From CBFIJI01 sp965662885 (GTDB lineage: Bacteria > Bacteroidota > Bacteroidia > Flavobacteriales > Flavobacteriaceae): 64,000 nucleotides of DNA. The stretch lies in the NCBI GenBank assembly GCA_965662885.1, contig CBFIJI010000002.1, positions 1 to 64,000 on the forward strand, read 5' to 3'. Numbering within the stretch: the stretch's first letter is position 1; each line of letters opens with the position of its first letter. The position numbers and the translations under genes are program-made. The notes beneath the pieces are model-generated. The model worked only from the letters and a program-made list of their open reading frames with translations. It had not been told where the DNA came from and did no database searches. Positions 45,400-54,539 of this stretch are shown here, in pieces.

Positions 45400-46547
45400 G
45401 TCTTGAACTGCTAGTTCCCATTGATGAAGAAGTTATACTCCACTTAGAGGGGTTGCCCAAGCAGATTTTAGGGAATACTGTTTTTATCCATTCCAAATCA
45501 AATGGCTTTCCAGAGCTTAAGGGACTTTCTTTGGCCATTATTGGGGTGAATGAAATTAGAAATAGTCATCCGCAAAGAGACCCCTATTGGCTTTCTAACT
45601 TTAGAAAATCATTCTATCAATTATTCCCGGGAAACTGGAAGATGAAAATCGCTGATTTGGGTGATTTACCTAATGGTGAAACTACAGCAGATACTTATTT
45701 TGCATTAAAAGAAATATGTTTACACCTTCGACAAATCAATATATTACCGATAATTGTAGGAGGAAGTCAAGATTTAATTTATCCGTTATACCAATCTTTT
45801 CAAGTTACCGAACAACTTGTAAATATTGTTTCAGTGGATAATCGCTTTGATTTTTCTGAAGACGAAGAACTTATTTCAGGTCGTTCATATATGAGTAAGA
45901 TTATTATGGAAGCGCCTAATTTTTTAAACAACTATTCCAATATTGGTTATCAGAGTTTCTACTGTGCTCAAGAGGAGAAAGATTTAATGGAAAAACTGTA
46001 TTTTGATGGATTACGACTTGGAGTTGTCTTGGATGATGTAACCTTGGCAGAGCCCATTTTAAGGGATGCTGATATTGTGGGTTTTGACATGAAAGTTTTG
46101 TCTTGGCAAGCTACTGGTGATTTTGAGAAGGGTCATCCAAATGGAATTGACAGTCGAACAATTTGCTCTTTATCGAGATATGCGGGAATTAGTGACCGTG
46201 TTTCTATTTTTGGTCTTTTTGAACTCCCTGCAACTCCCCTTTTTGACCAACTTCTTGCTCAAATAGTTTGGTATTTTATTGAAGGCTTTCAATGCCGCTT
46301 TAATGAATATCCAGTCGCTGTCAGTCAAGGTTTTCTAAAATATAATGTTACATTATCAGATCGGGAAATAGTCTTTTATAAAAGTGAACTAAGTCATCGG
46401 TGGTGGATGGAAGTGTCTCATGAAAGTGAATTAAATAATAAATCGAAATCTATTGCGTTATTATCATGTACAGAAACTGATTATCAGGATGCATGTAGAG
46501 ATAAGATACCAGATCGATGGTATAATGCAATTAAAAGAATAGGTTAA
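45396..46547 (+). CDS. Arginase-fold (formimidoylglutamase-like) protein with degraded metal site
   Basis: The protein has 383 residues with an alpha/beta arginase/ureohydrolase fold. The three Mn motifs can be placed but are damaged. GGDHS has become GGSQD at 122-126. DAHxD has become DNRFD at 148-152, losing the His. DxD has become DMK at 231-233. About half of the six expected ligands are therefore missing, and hydrolase activity is doubtful. Databases commonly call such proteins formimidoylglutamase. The start overlaps the topA stop by 4 nt, and gldK begins 100 nt downstream. In related genomes I recall the same neighbour upstream of gldK, which suggests a link to secretion, but that is inference. 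See findings. Confidence 0.8.
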   Translation: MSLELLVPIDEEVILHLEGLPKQILGNTVFIHSKSNGFPELKGLSLAIIGVNEIRNSHPQRDPYWLSNFRKSFYQLFPGNWKMKIADLGDLPNGETTADTYFALKEICLHLRQINILPIIVGGSQDLIYPLYQSFQVTEQLVNIVSVDNRFDFSEDEELISGRSYMSKIIMEAPNFLNNYSNIGYQSFYCAQEEKDLMEKLYFDGLRLGVVLDDVTLAEPILRDADIVGFDMKVLSWQATGDFEKGHPNGIDSRTICSLSRYAGISDRVSIFGLFELPATPLFDQLLAQIVWYFIEGFQCRFNEYPVAVSQGFLKYNVTLSDREIVFYKSELSHRWWMEVSHESELNNKSKSIALLSCTETDYQDACRDKIPDRWYNAIKRIG

Positions 46548-46647
46548 CAGATGTATAGTTAACAAAAAATGTATTTTTATTTATCTACACATTAAAATTA
46601 GGTAGATTTACGAATGAAAATTTAAAATAGGGTTAAAATAAAAGTTA

Positions 46648-48018
46648 ATGAGAAGAATTTTCGCTGTAATAACAGTCTCTTTGATTTTGTTTTCTTGTGG
46701 ACAGAAGAGTCGTGGCGAGTTGACAGGAGTTAAACAAAAAAAGTGGTTTGGTGAAAAGCCATATGGAATGACATTAATAGAAGGAGGATCCTATGTCATG
46801 GGTAAATCTGATGACGACATTGCTCAACTTCAAAATGCTAAAGCGAGAACCGTTACCGTTCCTTGGTTCTATATGGATGAAACGGAAATAACCAATGGTG
46901 AATACAAACAATTTGTTCATTGGGTAAAAGACTCCATAGCCCTTGCCTTGTTAGCAATAAAGGTAGAAGAACTAGATTTAGGCCCTGACAGTGATGGAAT
47001 TGGAGAGTATGCTTTTAAAGATGCTGACACGGCCGATTTGAGTGAATTTCAAAAATATATGAAAGCCAATTATTTCGATTTGAATGAAGGTTATGAAGGG
47101 AGAGCATTGAATCGTGAGGCTAAGATTGTTTGGGATACCAAAGACTATGTTGACCAAAATTATGCCGAAGTTATGGACTCCCTTTATCTTCCTCCAGATC
47201 AATGGTATAATGGTGAAATGAAGTTAGATGTTTCAAAACTTATCTATAGCTACACTTGGTTTGATTCTGAAGGTGCTGCTCGAGAATCACGACGAACTAA
47301 AAAACAATTTATTGATCGTGCTCCTTTTATCAAAAAGGAAGAAATACAGATTTATCCCGATACCACGGTATGGATTAAGGACTTTACCTACTCCTATAAT
47401 GAGCCTATGCACAATGACTATTTTTCTCACCCAGCATATGAAGACTATCCAGTGGTTGGTGTATCATGGCATCAGGCAGTTGCCTTTTGTAATTGGAGAA
47501 CCAATTACAAAAATGGATTTCAAAAAGATAAAGGAAAACCACAAGTCAATAGGTTTCGTCTTCCCAGTGAATCGGAATGGGAATATGCAGCACGAGGTGG
47601 AATAGCATCTGGGGTTTACCCTTGGGGATCTCCTTATCTGGTTGATGATACGGGTTGTTTTTTAGCAAACTTCAAACCCCTAAGAGGAAATTATGCCGCA
47701 GATCAAGCTGTTTATACTACAGAAGCTAAATCGTATTTTCCAAACGACTATAATTTGTATAATATGGCTGGAAATGTAGCTGAATGGACAAACTCTTCTT
47801 ACGATTCTGGTTCTTATGAGTACGTAGCTTCTCTTAATCCGAACATATCTTTTGAAAATGAGGGTAGAAAAGTAGTTCGTGGTGGTTCTTGGAAAGACGT
47901 TGCTTATTTTTTAAGGGTAAGTTCAAGAGATTACGAATATTCGGATACCGCAAGAAGTTATATTGGCTTTAGAACAGTTCAGGACTATTTGGGGTCTCCA
48001 AAAATTAAACTTAAATAA
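46648..48018 (+). CDS. gldK: Type IX secretion/gliding lipoprotein GldK
   Basis: The protein has 456 residues. A lipoprotein signal ends LILFSC (Cys17). The rest is a formylglycine-generating-enzyme-like domain: an early YGMTLIEGGSYVMGKSDDD, then YEDYPVVGVSWHQAVAFCNW, RFRLPSESEWEYAARGG and, near the end, NMAGNVAEW and GGSWKD. It is not an active sulfatase modifier. With GldN it forms the large ring beneath the outer membrane that surrounds the type IX machinery. It is first in gldKLMN, and a 100-nt gap upstream leaves room for its own promoter. Confidence 0.96.
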   Translation: MRRIFAVITVSLILFSCGQKSRGELTGVKQKKWFGEKPYGMTLIEGGSYVMGKSDDDIAQLQNAKARTVTVPWFYMDETEITNGEYKQFVHWVKDSIALALLAIKVEELDLGPDSDGIGEYAFKDADTADLSEFQKYMKANYFDLNEGYEGRALNREAKIVWDTKDYVDQNYAEVMDSLYLPPDQWYNGEMKLDVSKLIYSYTWFDSEGAARESRRTKKQFIDRAPFIKKEEIQIYPDTTVWIKDFTYSYNEPMHNDYFSHPAYEDYPVVGVSWHQAVAFCNWRTNYKNGFQKDKGKPQVNRFRLPSESEWEYAARGGIASGVYPWGSPYLVDDTGCFLANFKPLRGNYAADQAVYTTEAKSYFPNDYNLYNMAGNVAEWTNSSYDSGSYEYVASLNPNISFENEGRKVVRGGSWKDVAYFLRVSSRDYEYSDTARSYIGFRTVQDYLGSPKIKLK

Positions 48019-48054
48019 AAATAGATCGATCAAAATTAAATATATTTTAAAAAA

Positions 48055-48723
48055 ATGGAAAAAAGGTTAAGAAATAAAATTCTACTTCACATGCTTTACG
48101 GCTTTGGTGCTGCCGTTGTAATTATAGGAGCGTTGTTTAAAATCCTTCACTTAGAAGTAGGTCCGCTAACAGGTGGATTAGTCTTAGGAATTGGATTGGG
48201 TACAGAAGCAATAATATTTTGTATAGCAGCACTTGATACTAGTGATATAAAAGAAGAACACGAAAGTTATGTTAAAGCCCAAGAAGGGGAGCAAATAATT
48301 AAAGGGAATAATGATGATGGCTTATCTGAAAAACTAGATCAAATGTTAGCAGATGCTAAACTAGATGTTGCATTAATGGAAAAACTTACTGGGAGTATTA
48401 CCGATTTTCAAAGTACGGTTGAATCGCTTAGCCCAATGGCAAATGCAATTTCTTCAACGACTTCCTATTCAGAAAAATTATCAGAAGCTACTGTGAGTAT
48501 CGATGATTTAAATGATGCTTATAAAAAACAAGTCGATGTAATAAATGATCAAGTATCTATTCAATCAGATCGTTTGGAAATGGCTAAAAGCAATACTGAG
48601 CTTGATGAAGAAACATATCAAAAAGCGGAAAGCTTAAAAGCCCAAATTGATGCGTTATCTGAAAACCTCAATGCTTTGAATCAAGTTTATGCAGGAATGT
48701 TATCTGCTATGAATAAAAACTAA
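48055..48723 (+). CDS. gldL: Type IX secretion/gliding motor protein GldL
   Basis: The protein has 222 residues. Two membrane helices (about 11-30 and 38-58) carry the motor's proton-path charges; the glutamate in the second helix, within GLGTEAIIF, is the one expected to matter. A long cytosolic coiled-coil tail follows (about 80-220, LSEKLDQMLADAKLDVALME and similar heptads). GldL and GldM form the proton-driven inner-membrane motor of type IX secretion and gliding. It lies 36 nt after gldK and 4 nt before gldM. Confidence 0.96.
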   Translation: MEKRLRNKILLHMLYGFGAAVVIIGALFKILHLEVGPLTGGLVLGIGLGTEAIIFCIAALDTSDIKEEHESYVKAQEGEQIIKGNNDDGLSEKLDQMLADAKLDVALMEKLTGSITDFQSTVESLSPMANAISSTTSYSEKLSEATVSIDDLNDAYKKQVDVINDQVSIQSDRLEMAKSNTELDEETYQKAESLKAQIDALSENLNALNQVYAGMLSAMNKN

Positions 48724-48727
48724 TAAC

Positions 48728-50314
48728 ATGGCAGGAGCAAAGGAGACACCAAGGCAGAAAATGATCAGCCTGATGTATTTGGTTTTTATTGCCATGCTTG
48801 CATTAAATGTAAGTAAAGAAGTATTGGAGGGTTTTGGTCAAATGTTTGTAAAACTTGAAAAATCAACCGATAGGGCAACTATGGGGAATCAAATATTCTA
48901 TGATAAAATAGAAACGAATGCCCGGGAGAAAAAAGGGGATTGGATTCAAAACAATGAAATTGCTATTCGTGTAAAAAATTCTTCAGACAAACTTTTTAAT
49001 AAAATTGAAGATATACAAGAGAGAATGGTTGTTAAGATACGTGAAAAAGATCCTGAATTAAAGGAATACGACCGAATGGATACTAGTGATGAACTGGATC
49101 TTATTCTTTTTAAAGCAGAGGGTCCTTCAGAGGAGGGACTCGAATTATGGCAAACTATAAATGACTATAGAAAAGAAACGGGAGAAGTTTTTGAACGTGC
49201 TGGAGTACCCGAAAGCGTCAACGTAATTAATGAACGCTTTTTTATTGGAGACGAAAATGGAGATGTGATTAATTCAGACGGAACATCTCAAACATGGCTT
49301 TCCAGTAACTTTGAGGGATTCCCACTAATTTCTTCTTTAGCAAAACTCGCCTTAATTCAGAATGATATCCGTCAAACGGAAAATGAAATCTTGTCTACTC
49401 TTTTGGGGAATAAACTTGAAATGGAAACCAATGTCAATGAGTCCAATTACATTACACTTTTGGATATGGACAAAGGCGCTTATTACCAAGGAGAAACTTT
49501 TGATGGAAGTATACTATTAGGGAGAAGAGGAGGAACTCAAAATCCTAATTCTGTGGATATTTCTTTGGATGGTAGAAAATTAAGTGAAAACCAGTATAAA
49601 TTAATCCCAGGCGGAATTAAACTTAATGTTAATGCTGGAAATCCAGGCGACCATCTACTTGAAGGAGATTTAATTTTTTTAAATGAAGGAGTGGTTTCTA
49701 AAATTCCAGTTTCTCAAAGTTATACGGTCATTTCAAAACCAAATTCTGCGGTAATTTCTGCCGATAAAATGAATGTAGTTTATCGTGGTGTTGACAACCC
49801 AATGACCATATCTATTCCTGGCATTCAAAATAGTAAAGTGAAAGCTTCTGCTGTTGGCTTAAGTAAAGTTTCGGGAAGTAAGTATCTTATGAAACCTGAT
49901 AGAGGTCGTGAAGTGACCATTACGGCAAGTGGTGTTTTACCTGATGGACAAGCCGTGAAAACAACTACATTGTTTAGAATTAAAGATATTCCAAGCCCAA
50001 CAGGAACTGTTCGTGGAGAAATTGGAAGTATTTCGATTCCAAAGTCAAACTTAGCCATTTCCACTATTGGAGCAGTCTTAGAAGACTTTGATTTCGATAT
50101 TGAACTAGAAACAGTTAGTTTCAAGTTTAAAGTCCCAGGACAACCAACCATTCAGGTTAGAGGGAATAAGCTTGATGCACGAGCTAAAAGTGCTTTGCGT
50201 AGAGCTAAGGCTGGACAAACAGTTCAGATTTTTGATATTAAAGTGAGAAATCCAAAAAAACCGAATTATCGATTTAAAAAGGTATCCCCGGTTATTTGTG
50301 ATCTCGTAAATTAA
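48728..50314 (+). CDS. gldM: Type IX secretion/gliding motor protein GldM
   Basis: The protein has 528 residues. It begins MAGAKETPRQKMISLMYLVF, whose helix (about 12-30) forms the core of the motor within the GldL ring. The long periplasmic part (helical D1 then beta-rich D2-D4, ending near KPNYRFKKVSPVICDL) reaches across the periplasm to the GldK-GldN ring. Length is standard. It starts 4 nt after gldL and is followed 11 nt later by gldN. Confidence 0.97.
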   Translation: MAGAKETPRQKMISLMYLVFIAMLALNVSKEVLEGFGQMFVKLEKSTDRATMGNQIFYDKIETNAREKKGDWIQNNEIAIRVKNSSDKLFNKIEDIQERMVVKIREKDPELKEYDRMDTSDELDLILFKAEGPSEEGLELWQTINDYRKETGEVFERAGVPESVNVINERFFIGDENGDVINSDGTSQTWLSSNFEGFPLISSLAKLALIQNDIRQTENEILSTLLGNKLEMETNVNESNYITLLDMDKGAYYQGETFDGSILLGRRGGTQNPNSVDISLDGRKLSENQYKLIPGGIKLNVNAGNPGDHLLEGDLIFLNEGVVSKIPVSQSYTVISKPNSAVISADKMNVVYRGVDNPMTISIPGIQNSKVKASAVGLSKVSGSKYLMKPDRGREVTITASGVLPDGQAVKTTTLFRIKDIPSPTGTVRGEIGSISIPKSNLAISTIGAVLEDFDFDIELETVSFKFKVPGQPTIQVRGNKLDARAKSALRRAKAGQTVQIFDIKVRNPKKPNYRFKKVSPVICDLVN

Positions 50315-50325
50315 AATTTTTCATC

Positions 50326-51222
50326 ATGACTTCAAGCAGGTTATATTTTTTATTGTTTTTTATCCTATTTTCAATAGGCTTAAGTGCCCAAAGTAATTTG
50401 CTTAATGCTGCGGTACCTCAAGAAGTTGGCCAATTGAATGAACAGCAAGCAAATGCGAACCTTGAAGCACCAATTCCTTATGGTTACGTTGATGATCGTG
50501 ATGTATTTTGGTCGCGTACAATTTGGGAAATTGTCGATCTTAATGAACGGATTAATTTCCCCTATTATTATCCAACCGACACCCTTAATTTGGGAAGTAA
50601 TCGTCGTTCACTTTTCGATATTTTAAAACGTGGTATTAGATCGAAAGAAATCACGGAAGTTTATAAATCTTCTTATTTCAGAGAAAAATTATCGTTTGAT
50701 GAAATTGCAGAAACCTTGGTGGCTATTGATACTACCGATCAGGGGTATGATCAATACAATGCTGGAGAAGCTGTAGACCCTCAATTTATTACTAGACGAA
50801 ATATTACGGCTGCGGAAATTGAACAATATAGAATTAAAGGGACTTGGTATTTTGATAAAAGGATTGGGGAAATGAAATACCGAATTTTAGGGATAGCACC
50901 TGTAGCTCCTGATGTTAATTTTTTAGATGGTTCTCCAGAGGAACAAGATTTAGTTGAACTTTTTTGGGTGTGGTATCCTAATGCACGCATTCCATTAAAC
51001 AATATGAAAGTATTCAATTCCAAAAATTCATCTCAGCAAATTTCCTTTGATCACATGCTTAATTCAAGACGATTTAGTGGTCTAATTTATCGGGAAGAGA
51101 ATGTTCATGAAGATCGTCAGATTAAAGATTATATTTATGAAGATGCACTTCGCCAGCTTTTGGAATCCGAGAGAATCAAAACCTTAATTCGAGATTTTGA
51201 ACTCGATATGTGGAACAATTGA
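50326..51222 (+). CDS. gldN: Type IX secretion/gliding protein GldN
   Basis: The protein has 298 residues with a signal peptide (about 1-21, ending LSAQ). The conserved GldN/PorN features are the region DRDVFWSRTIWEIVDLNERI at about 58-77, NRRSLFDIL, and LVELFWVWYPNAR near 206. It forms the ring complex with GldK. It closes the operon, which ends at a strong terminator 22 nt later. Confidence 0.96.
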   Translation: MTSSRLYFLLFFILFSIGLSAQSNLLNAAVPQEVGQLNEQQANANLEAPIPYGYVDDRDVFWSRTIWEIVDLNERINFPYYYPTDTLNLGSNRRSLFDILKRGIRSKEITEVYKSSYFREKLSFDEIAETLVAIDTTDQGYDQYNAGEAVDPQFITRRNITAAEIEQYRIKGTWYFDKRIGEMKYRILGIAPVAPDVNFLDGSPEEQDLVELFWVWYPNARIPLNNMKVFNSKNSSQQISFDHMLNSRRFSGLIYREENVHEDRQIKDYIYEDALRQLLESERIKTLIRDFELDMWNN

Positions 51223-51243
51223 TGACAAAAATATAAATCATTT

Positions 51244-51271
51244 AAACGCTGCCATGTGCAGCGTTTTTTTA
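51244..51271 (+). terminator. Intrinsic terminator of gldKLMN
   Basis: The stem AAACGCTGC / GCAGCGTTT has a 5-base loop, and the T run continues past the stem. Confidence 0.9.
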
Positions 51272-51295
51272 TACTATTTTTGAAAAAAAATAACT

Positions 51296-52354
51296 TTGAA
51301 GCATTCAATTATTGTGGGTTATGGACTTGCTGGGCTAGCTTATGCATCTCAAATGAAACTTCATGAAAAGGATTTTGTCATCATAGATACTCCAAAGTGG
51401 AATGCTACACGTAAAGCAGCAGGAGTAATGAACCCCACTGTTTTAAAACGCTATACCTTGGCTTGGAATGCGAATCAATTTATGGTGTATGCTCAAGATT
51501 TTTATACCCGCTTAGAGGGTCATCTAAAAAGAACAATCCTTGAGCGTATTTCTATCCATCGACATTTTTTAAATCAGACCGAACAAAATAATTGGGCTAC
51601 TGCAAGTAATTCAATAGCATTACAACCCTATTTAGATTCCAATTTTTCAACGGACATGGCACCCACTTACAAAGGTAGTCATGGTTATGGTAGTGTTAAA
51701 AACACTGGTCGATTACCAACAAGTACAACACTAGAAGTATTTAAAGCAACCTTAAATTCGGAGGAATTTATTTCAAGTGAATTTGACTATGATGCCGTTA
51801 AAATTCATGACAATCACATAGAATACAAAAACATCAAAGCACAATATCTTGTTTTTTGCGAAGGCTTTGGACTGAAAAAGAACCCTTTCTTCAATACGTT
51901 GCCCTTAATTGGTTCAAAAGGAGAACTCCTTTTGATTAAAGCGCCATTACTTCCACGGGATAGTATAATCAAAGCCCATGGGATTTTTATTGTCCCCGTA
52001 GAAAATGATAATTTTTGGATTGGTGCCACCTTTAATCGGAAAGATAAAACCACCTCACCCACTCAAGAAGGTAAGGATTGGTTACTCAAAAAATTACATC
52101 AAACAGTAGACGTCCCTTTTGAAATTGTACAGCAAAATGTTTGTATTCGACCTACCGTAGCTGATCGAAGACCACTTCTAGGACAACATCCAATACATAA
52201 GAGACTCTATTTGTTTAACGGTCTTGGAACTCGTGGAGTCCTAATGTCCCCCTTATTATCACATTGGCTTTTTGATTTTATCACTGTTGGAACACCGCTT
52301 CCCGAAGCAGTCAATTTGAGTCGCTTTGATTCTATAACCCTTTCAAAAAAATAG
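51296..52354 (+). CDS. FAD-dependent oxidoreductase (DAO family), TTG start
   Basis: The protein has 352 residues. Translation most likely begins at TTG 51296, because the Rossmann strand IIVGYGLAGLAYA (GxGxxG dinucleotide motif) starts just 3 residues later. The DAO-type fold continues with GVMNPTVLKRY, which is close to FAD-binding positions, and ends NGLGTRGVLMSPLLS, the FAD-domain C-terminal strand. These enzymes oxidise the C-N bond of amino acids or amines. The substrate cannot be told, and it has no partner subunit nearby. It begins soon after the gldN terminator and precedes the ABC-F gene by 7 nt. Confidence 0.85.
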   Translation: MKHSIIVGYGLAGLAYASQMKLHEKDFVIIDTPKWNATRKAAGVMNPTVLKRYTLAWNANQFMVYAQDFYTRLEGHLKRTILERISIHRHFLNQTEQNNWATASNSIALQPYLDSNFSTDMAPTYKGSHGYGSVKNTGRLPTSTTLEVFKATLNSEEFISSEFDYDAVKIHDNHIEYKNIKAQYLVFCEGFGLKKNPFFNTLPLIGSKGELLLIKAPLLPRDSIIKAHGIFIVPVENDNFWIGATFNRKDKTTSPTQEGKDWLLKKLHQTVDVPFEIVQQNVCIRPTVADRRPLLGQHPIHKRLYLFNGLGTRGVLMSPLLSHWLFDFITVGTPLPEAVNLSRFDSITLSKK

Positions 52355-52361
52355 TACCCTT

Positions 52362-54278
52362 ATGCTCAGTGTTCAAGATTTTACAGTTTCTTTTGGTGGT
52401 GATGTTCTTTTTGAATCCGTTTCTTTTCGTTTAGGGAGTGGTGACCGTGTTGGACTAATTGGGAAAAATGGGGCTGGAAAATCTACCCTATTAAAACTTT
52501 TAGCACAAGAAAATAACCCAACTTCTGGAAGTTTGGCGCTAGAAAAAGGGTGCTCCATTGGGTACCTTCCACAAGATTTGGATTTTCAAAGTGGAAGAAC
52601 CGTCCTAGAGGAGGCCTATCAGGCATTTGAAGAAATTCAGTCGATTGAAAAACGGTTAGAAGAAATCCATAAGATTATGGAACAGACGACAGACTTTGAA
52701 AGTGAAGCTTATTTAGCTGTTTTGGATGAGTTAACAGAAAAAAACACCCGATATGAAATTATTGGGGGCTATCATTATCAAGCAATAACCGAACGAATAT
52801 TAACGGGTTTAGGGTTTACCTCAGAAAATTTTAATCAACTAACCGACGAATTTTCTGGAGGCTGGCGTATGCGAATTGAGTTGGCAAAGTTACTGCTTAA
52901 TGATCACGATGTTCTTTTATTGGATGAACCCACCAACCATTTGGATATCGACTCCATCATTTGGTTAGAACAGTTTTTAAAAAAATATCGTGGAGCGGTT
53001 GTTTTGGTATCCCACGACCGTATGTTTTTAGATCAGGTTACTAACCGAACAATAGAAATTATTCAGAAACAGATTTTTGACTTTAAAAAATCGTATTCTA
53101 ATTATATGGTTTTAAGGGCTGAATTAAGAGAACAACAGTTGGCTGCTCACAAAAATCAAGAAAAGCAAATTCAACAAACAGAAAAATTGATTGAGCGGTT
53201 TCGTGCAAAAGCATCTAAAGCAAGTATGGCCCAATCACTGATGAAAAAACTAGATAAAATTGATCGAATTGCTATTGATCCTGAAGATAACAGAACCATG
53301 AAACTTCATTTTCCAGTTGCCATTCAACCCGGGAAAATTATTCTTGAGGCAAAAAATATTTCAAAAGTTTACGGTGCTAAAAAAGTACTCTCAGACATCG
53401 ATTTAAACGTTATTCGAGGAGCTAAAATGGCATTTGTGGGGCAGAATGGACAAGGAAAATCTACACTTGCTAAAATTTTAGTCAATGAACTGGAACACCA
53501 CGGTCAACTGAAGTTAGGGCATCAAGTGCAATTGGGTTACTTTGCCCAAAATCAATCCTCTTATTTAGACCCTTCTAAAACTATTCTTGAAACGGTTGAA
53601 GATGCTGCAACAGAGGAAAATCGAAGTCGTGTTCGCGATATGCTCGGGGCTTTTTTATTTCAAGGGGATACTGTTGAAAAACAGGTTGTTGTTTTATCAG
53701 GAGGAGAAAGAAACCGTTTGGCCTTATGTAAACTCCTTTTACAGCCCTTCAATGTGTTGATTATGGATGAGCCTACTAATCATCTTGATATCGCTTCCAA
53801 AAATGTATTAAAAGAGGCCCTTATTAAATTTCAAGGAACCTTAATTTTGGTTTCTCACGACCGTGATTTTTTACAGGGACTTTGCAATGAAATCATCGAA
53901 TTTAAAGATCAAAAAATTAAATCTTATATCGGTGAAATCAAAGAATACCTTGAACAGAAAAAAATAGACTCATTGGTTGAACTGGAAAAAAATCAAGAGG
54001 TAAAAAAGAAAAAGGTCAAAGAAAAAGAAGGGAATGATTATCAACTTCAAAAACAAACACGTTCCCTTCAAAATAAACTTTCAAAAACAGAAAAGGAAAT
54101 CTCTAGTTTAGAAAAAGAGATTAAAACCATTGATGTTGAATTGGATATTAACTATGACGCAGTTATTAGTCAGCCTAACTTTTTTGACAATTACCAAAAC
54201 AAGAAAAAACGGTTGGAACAATTGATGGAAAACTGGGAAAAACTCCAACTCCAATTGGAAGAAATAACGAGCACATAA
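52362..54278 (+). CDS. ABC-F family ATPase (Uup/Ettt-like)
   Basis: The protein has 638 residues and two ABC ATPase domains with no membrane segment. Domain 1 has GKNGAGKST, the signature FSGGWRMRIELA and the Walker B LLLDEPTNHLDI. Domain 2 has GQNGQGKST, LSGGERNRLALC and LIMDEPTNHLDIASK. The linker between the domains (about 235-310) is the arm that reaches into the ribosome. A long coiled-coil tail (about 545-636) is present, which is Uup-like. ABC-F proteins act on stalled ribosomes or guard the exit site. Confidence 0.94.
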   Translation: MLSVQDFTVSFGGDVLFESVSFRLGSGDRVGLIGKNGAGKSTLLKLLAQENNPTSGSLALEKGCSIGYLPQDLDFQSGRTVLEEAYQAFEEIQSIEKRLEEIHKIMEQTTDFESEAYLAVLDELTEKNTRYEIIGGYHYQAITERILTGLGFTSENFNQLTDEFSGGWRMRIELAKLLLNDHDVLLLDEPTNHLDIDSIIWLEQFLKKYRGAVVLVSHDRMFLDQVTNRTIEIIQKQIFDFKKSYSNYMVLRAELREQQLAAHKNQEKQIQQTEKLIERFRAKASKASMAQSLMKKLDKIDRIAIDPEDNRTMKLHFPVAIQPGKIILEAKNISKVYGAKKVLSDIDLNVIRGAKMAFVGQNGQGKSTLAKILVNELEHHGQLKLGHQVQLGYFAQNQSSYLDPSKTILETVEDAATEENRSRVRDMLGAFLFQGDTVEKQVVVLSGGERNRLALCKLLLQPFNVLIMDEPTNHLDIASKNVLKEALIKFQGTLILVSHDRDFLQGLCNEIIEFKDQKIKSYIGEIKEYLEQKKIDSLVELEKNQEVKKKKVKEKEGNDYQLQKQTRSLQNKLSKTEKEISSLEKEIKTIDVELDINYDAVISQPNFFDNYQNKKKRLEQLMENWEKLQLQLEEITST

Positions 54279-54279
54279 A

Positions 54280-54468
54280 ATGGAGGAACATTTTTTTCAA
54301 TGCCCTTATTGTTGGGAAACCATCTCCATGCTGTTGGATTCTTCCATTGGTCAGGATACGTATATCGAAGATTGCGAAGTATGCTGTCACCCCATTCAGA
54401 TTCACTATCAATTTGACGATCAGACCTTGTCTCAATTTTCAGCGACTTCAACTGAAGAGGGATTTTAA
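54280..54468 (+). CDS. CPXCG-motif cysteine-rich protein
   Basis: The protein has 62 residues. CPYC at 8-11 and C32/C35/C36 (DCEVCCHP) make a likely zinc-ribbon-like site, as in the small CPXCG family of unknown function. It begins 1 nt after the ABC-F stop and is likely co-translated with it. The shared cysteine pattern makes it a real gene. A partner role to the ABC-F protein or the ribosome is possible but unproved. Confidence 0.85.
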   Translation: MEEHFFQCPYCWETISMLLDSSIGQDTYIEDCEVCCHPIQIHYQFDDQTLSQFSATSTEEGF

Positions 54469-54539
54469 AACTTAACTTCAAAGAACTGTAACATTTGACT
54501 TTTTAAGGCGTCCTATTAGCAACTCTTATAACCTACAAA

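Noticed and set aside
46600..46612. TAGATTTACG-like sequence upstream of gldK as a -7 box
   Set aside because: It differs from TAnnTTTG at the last position and has no TTG at the -33 distance. It is too weak to list as a promoter.
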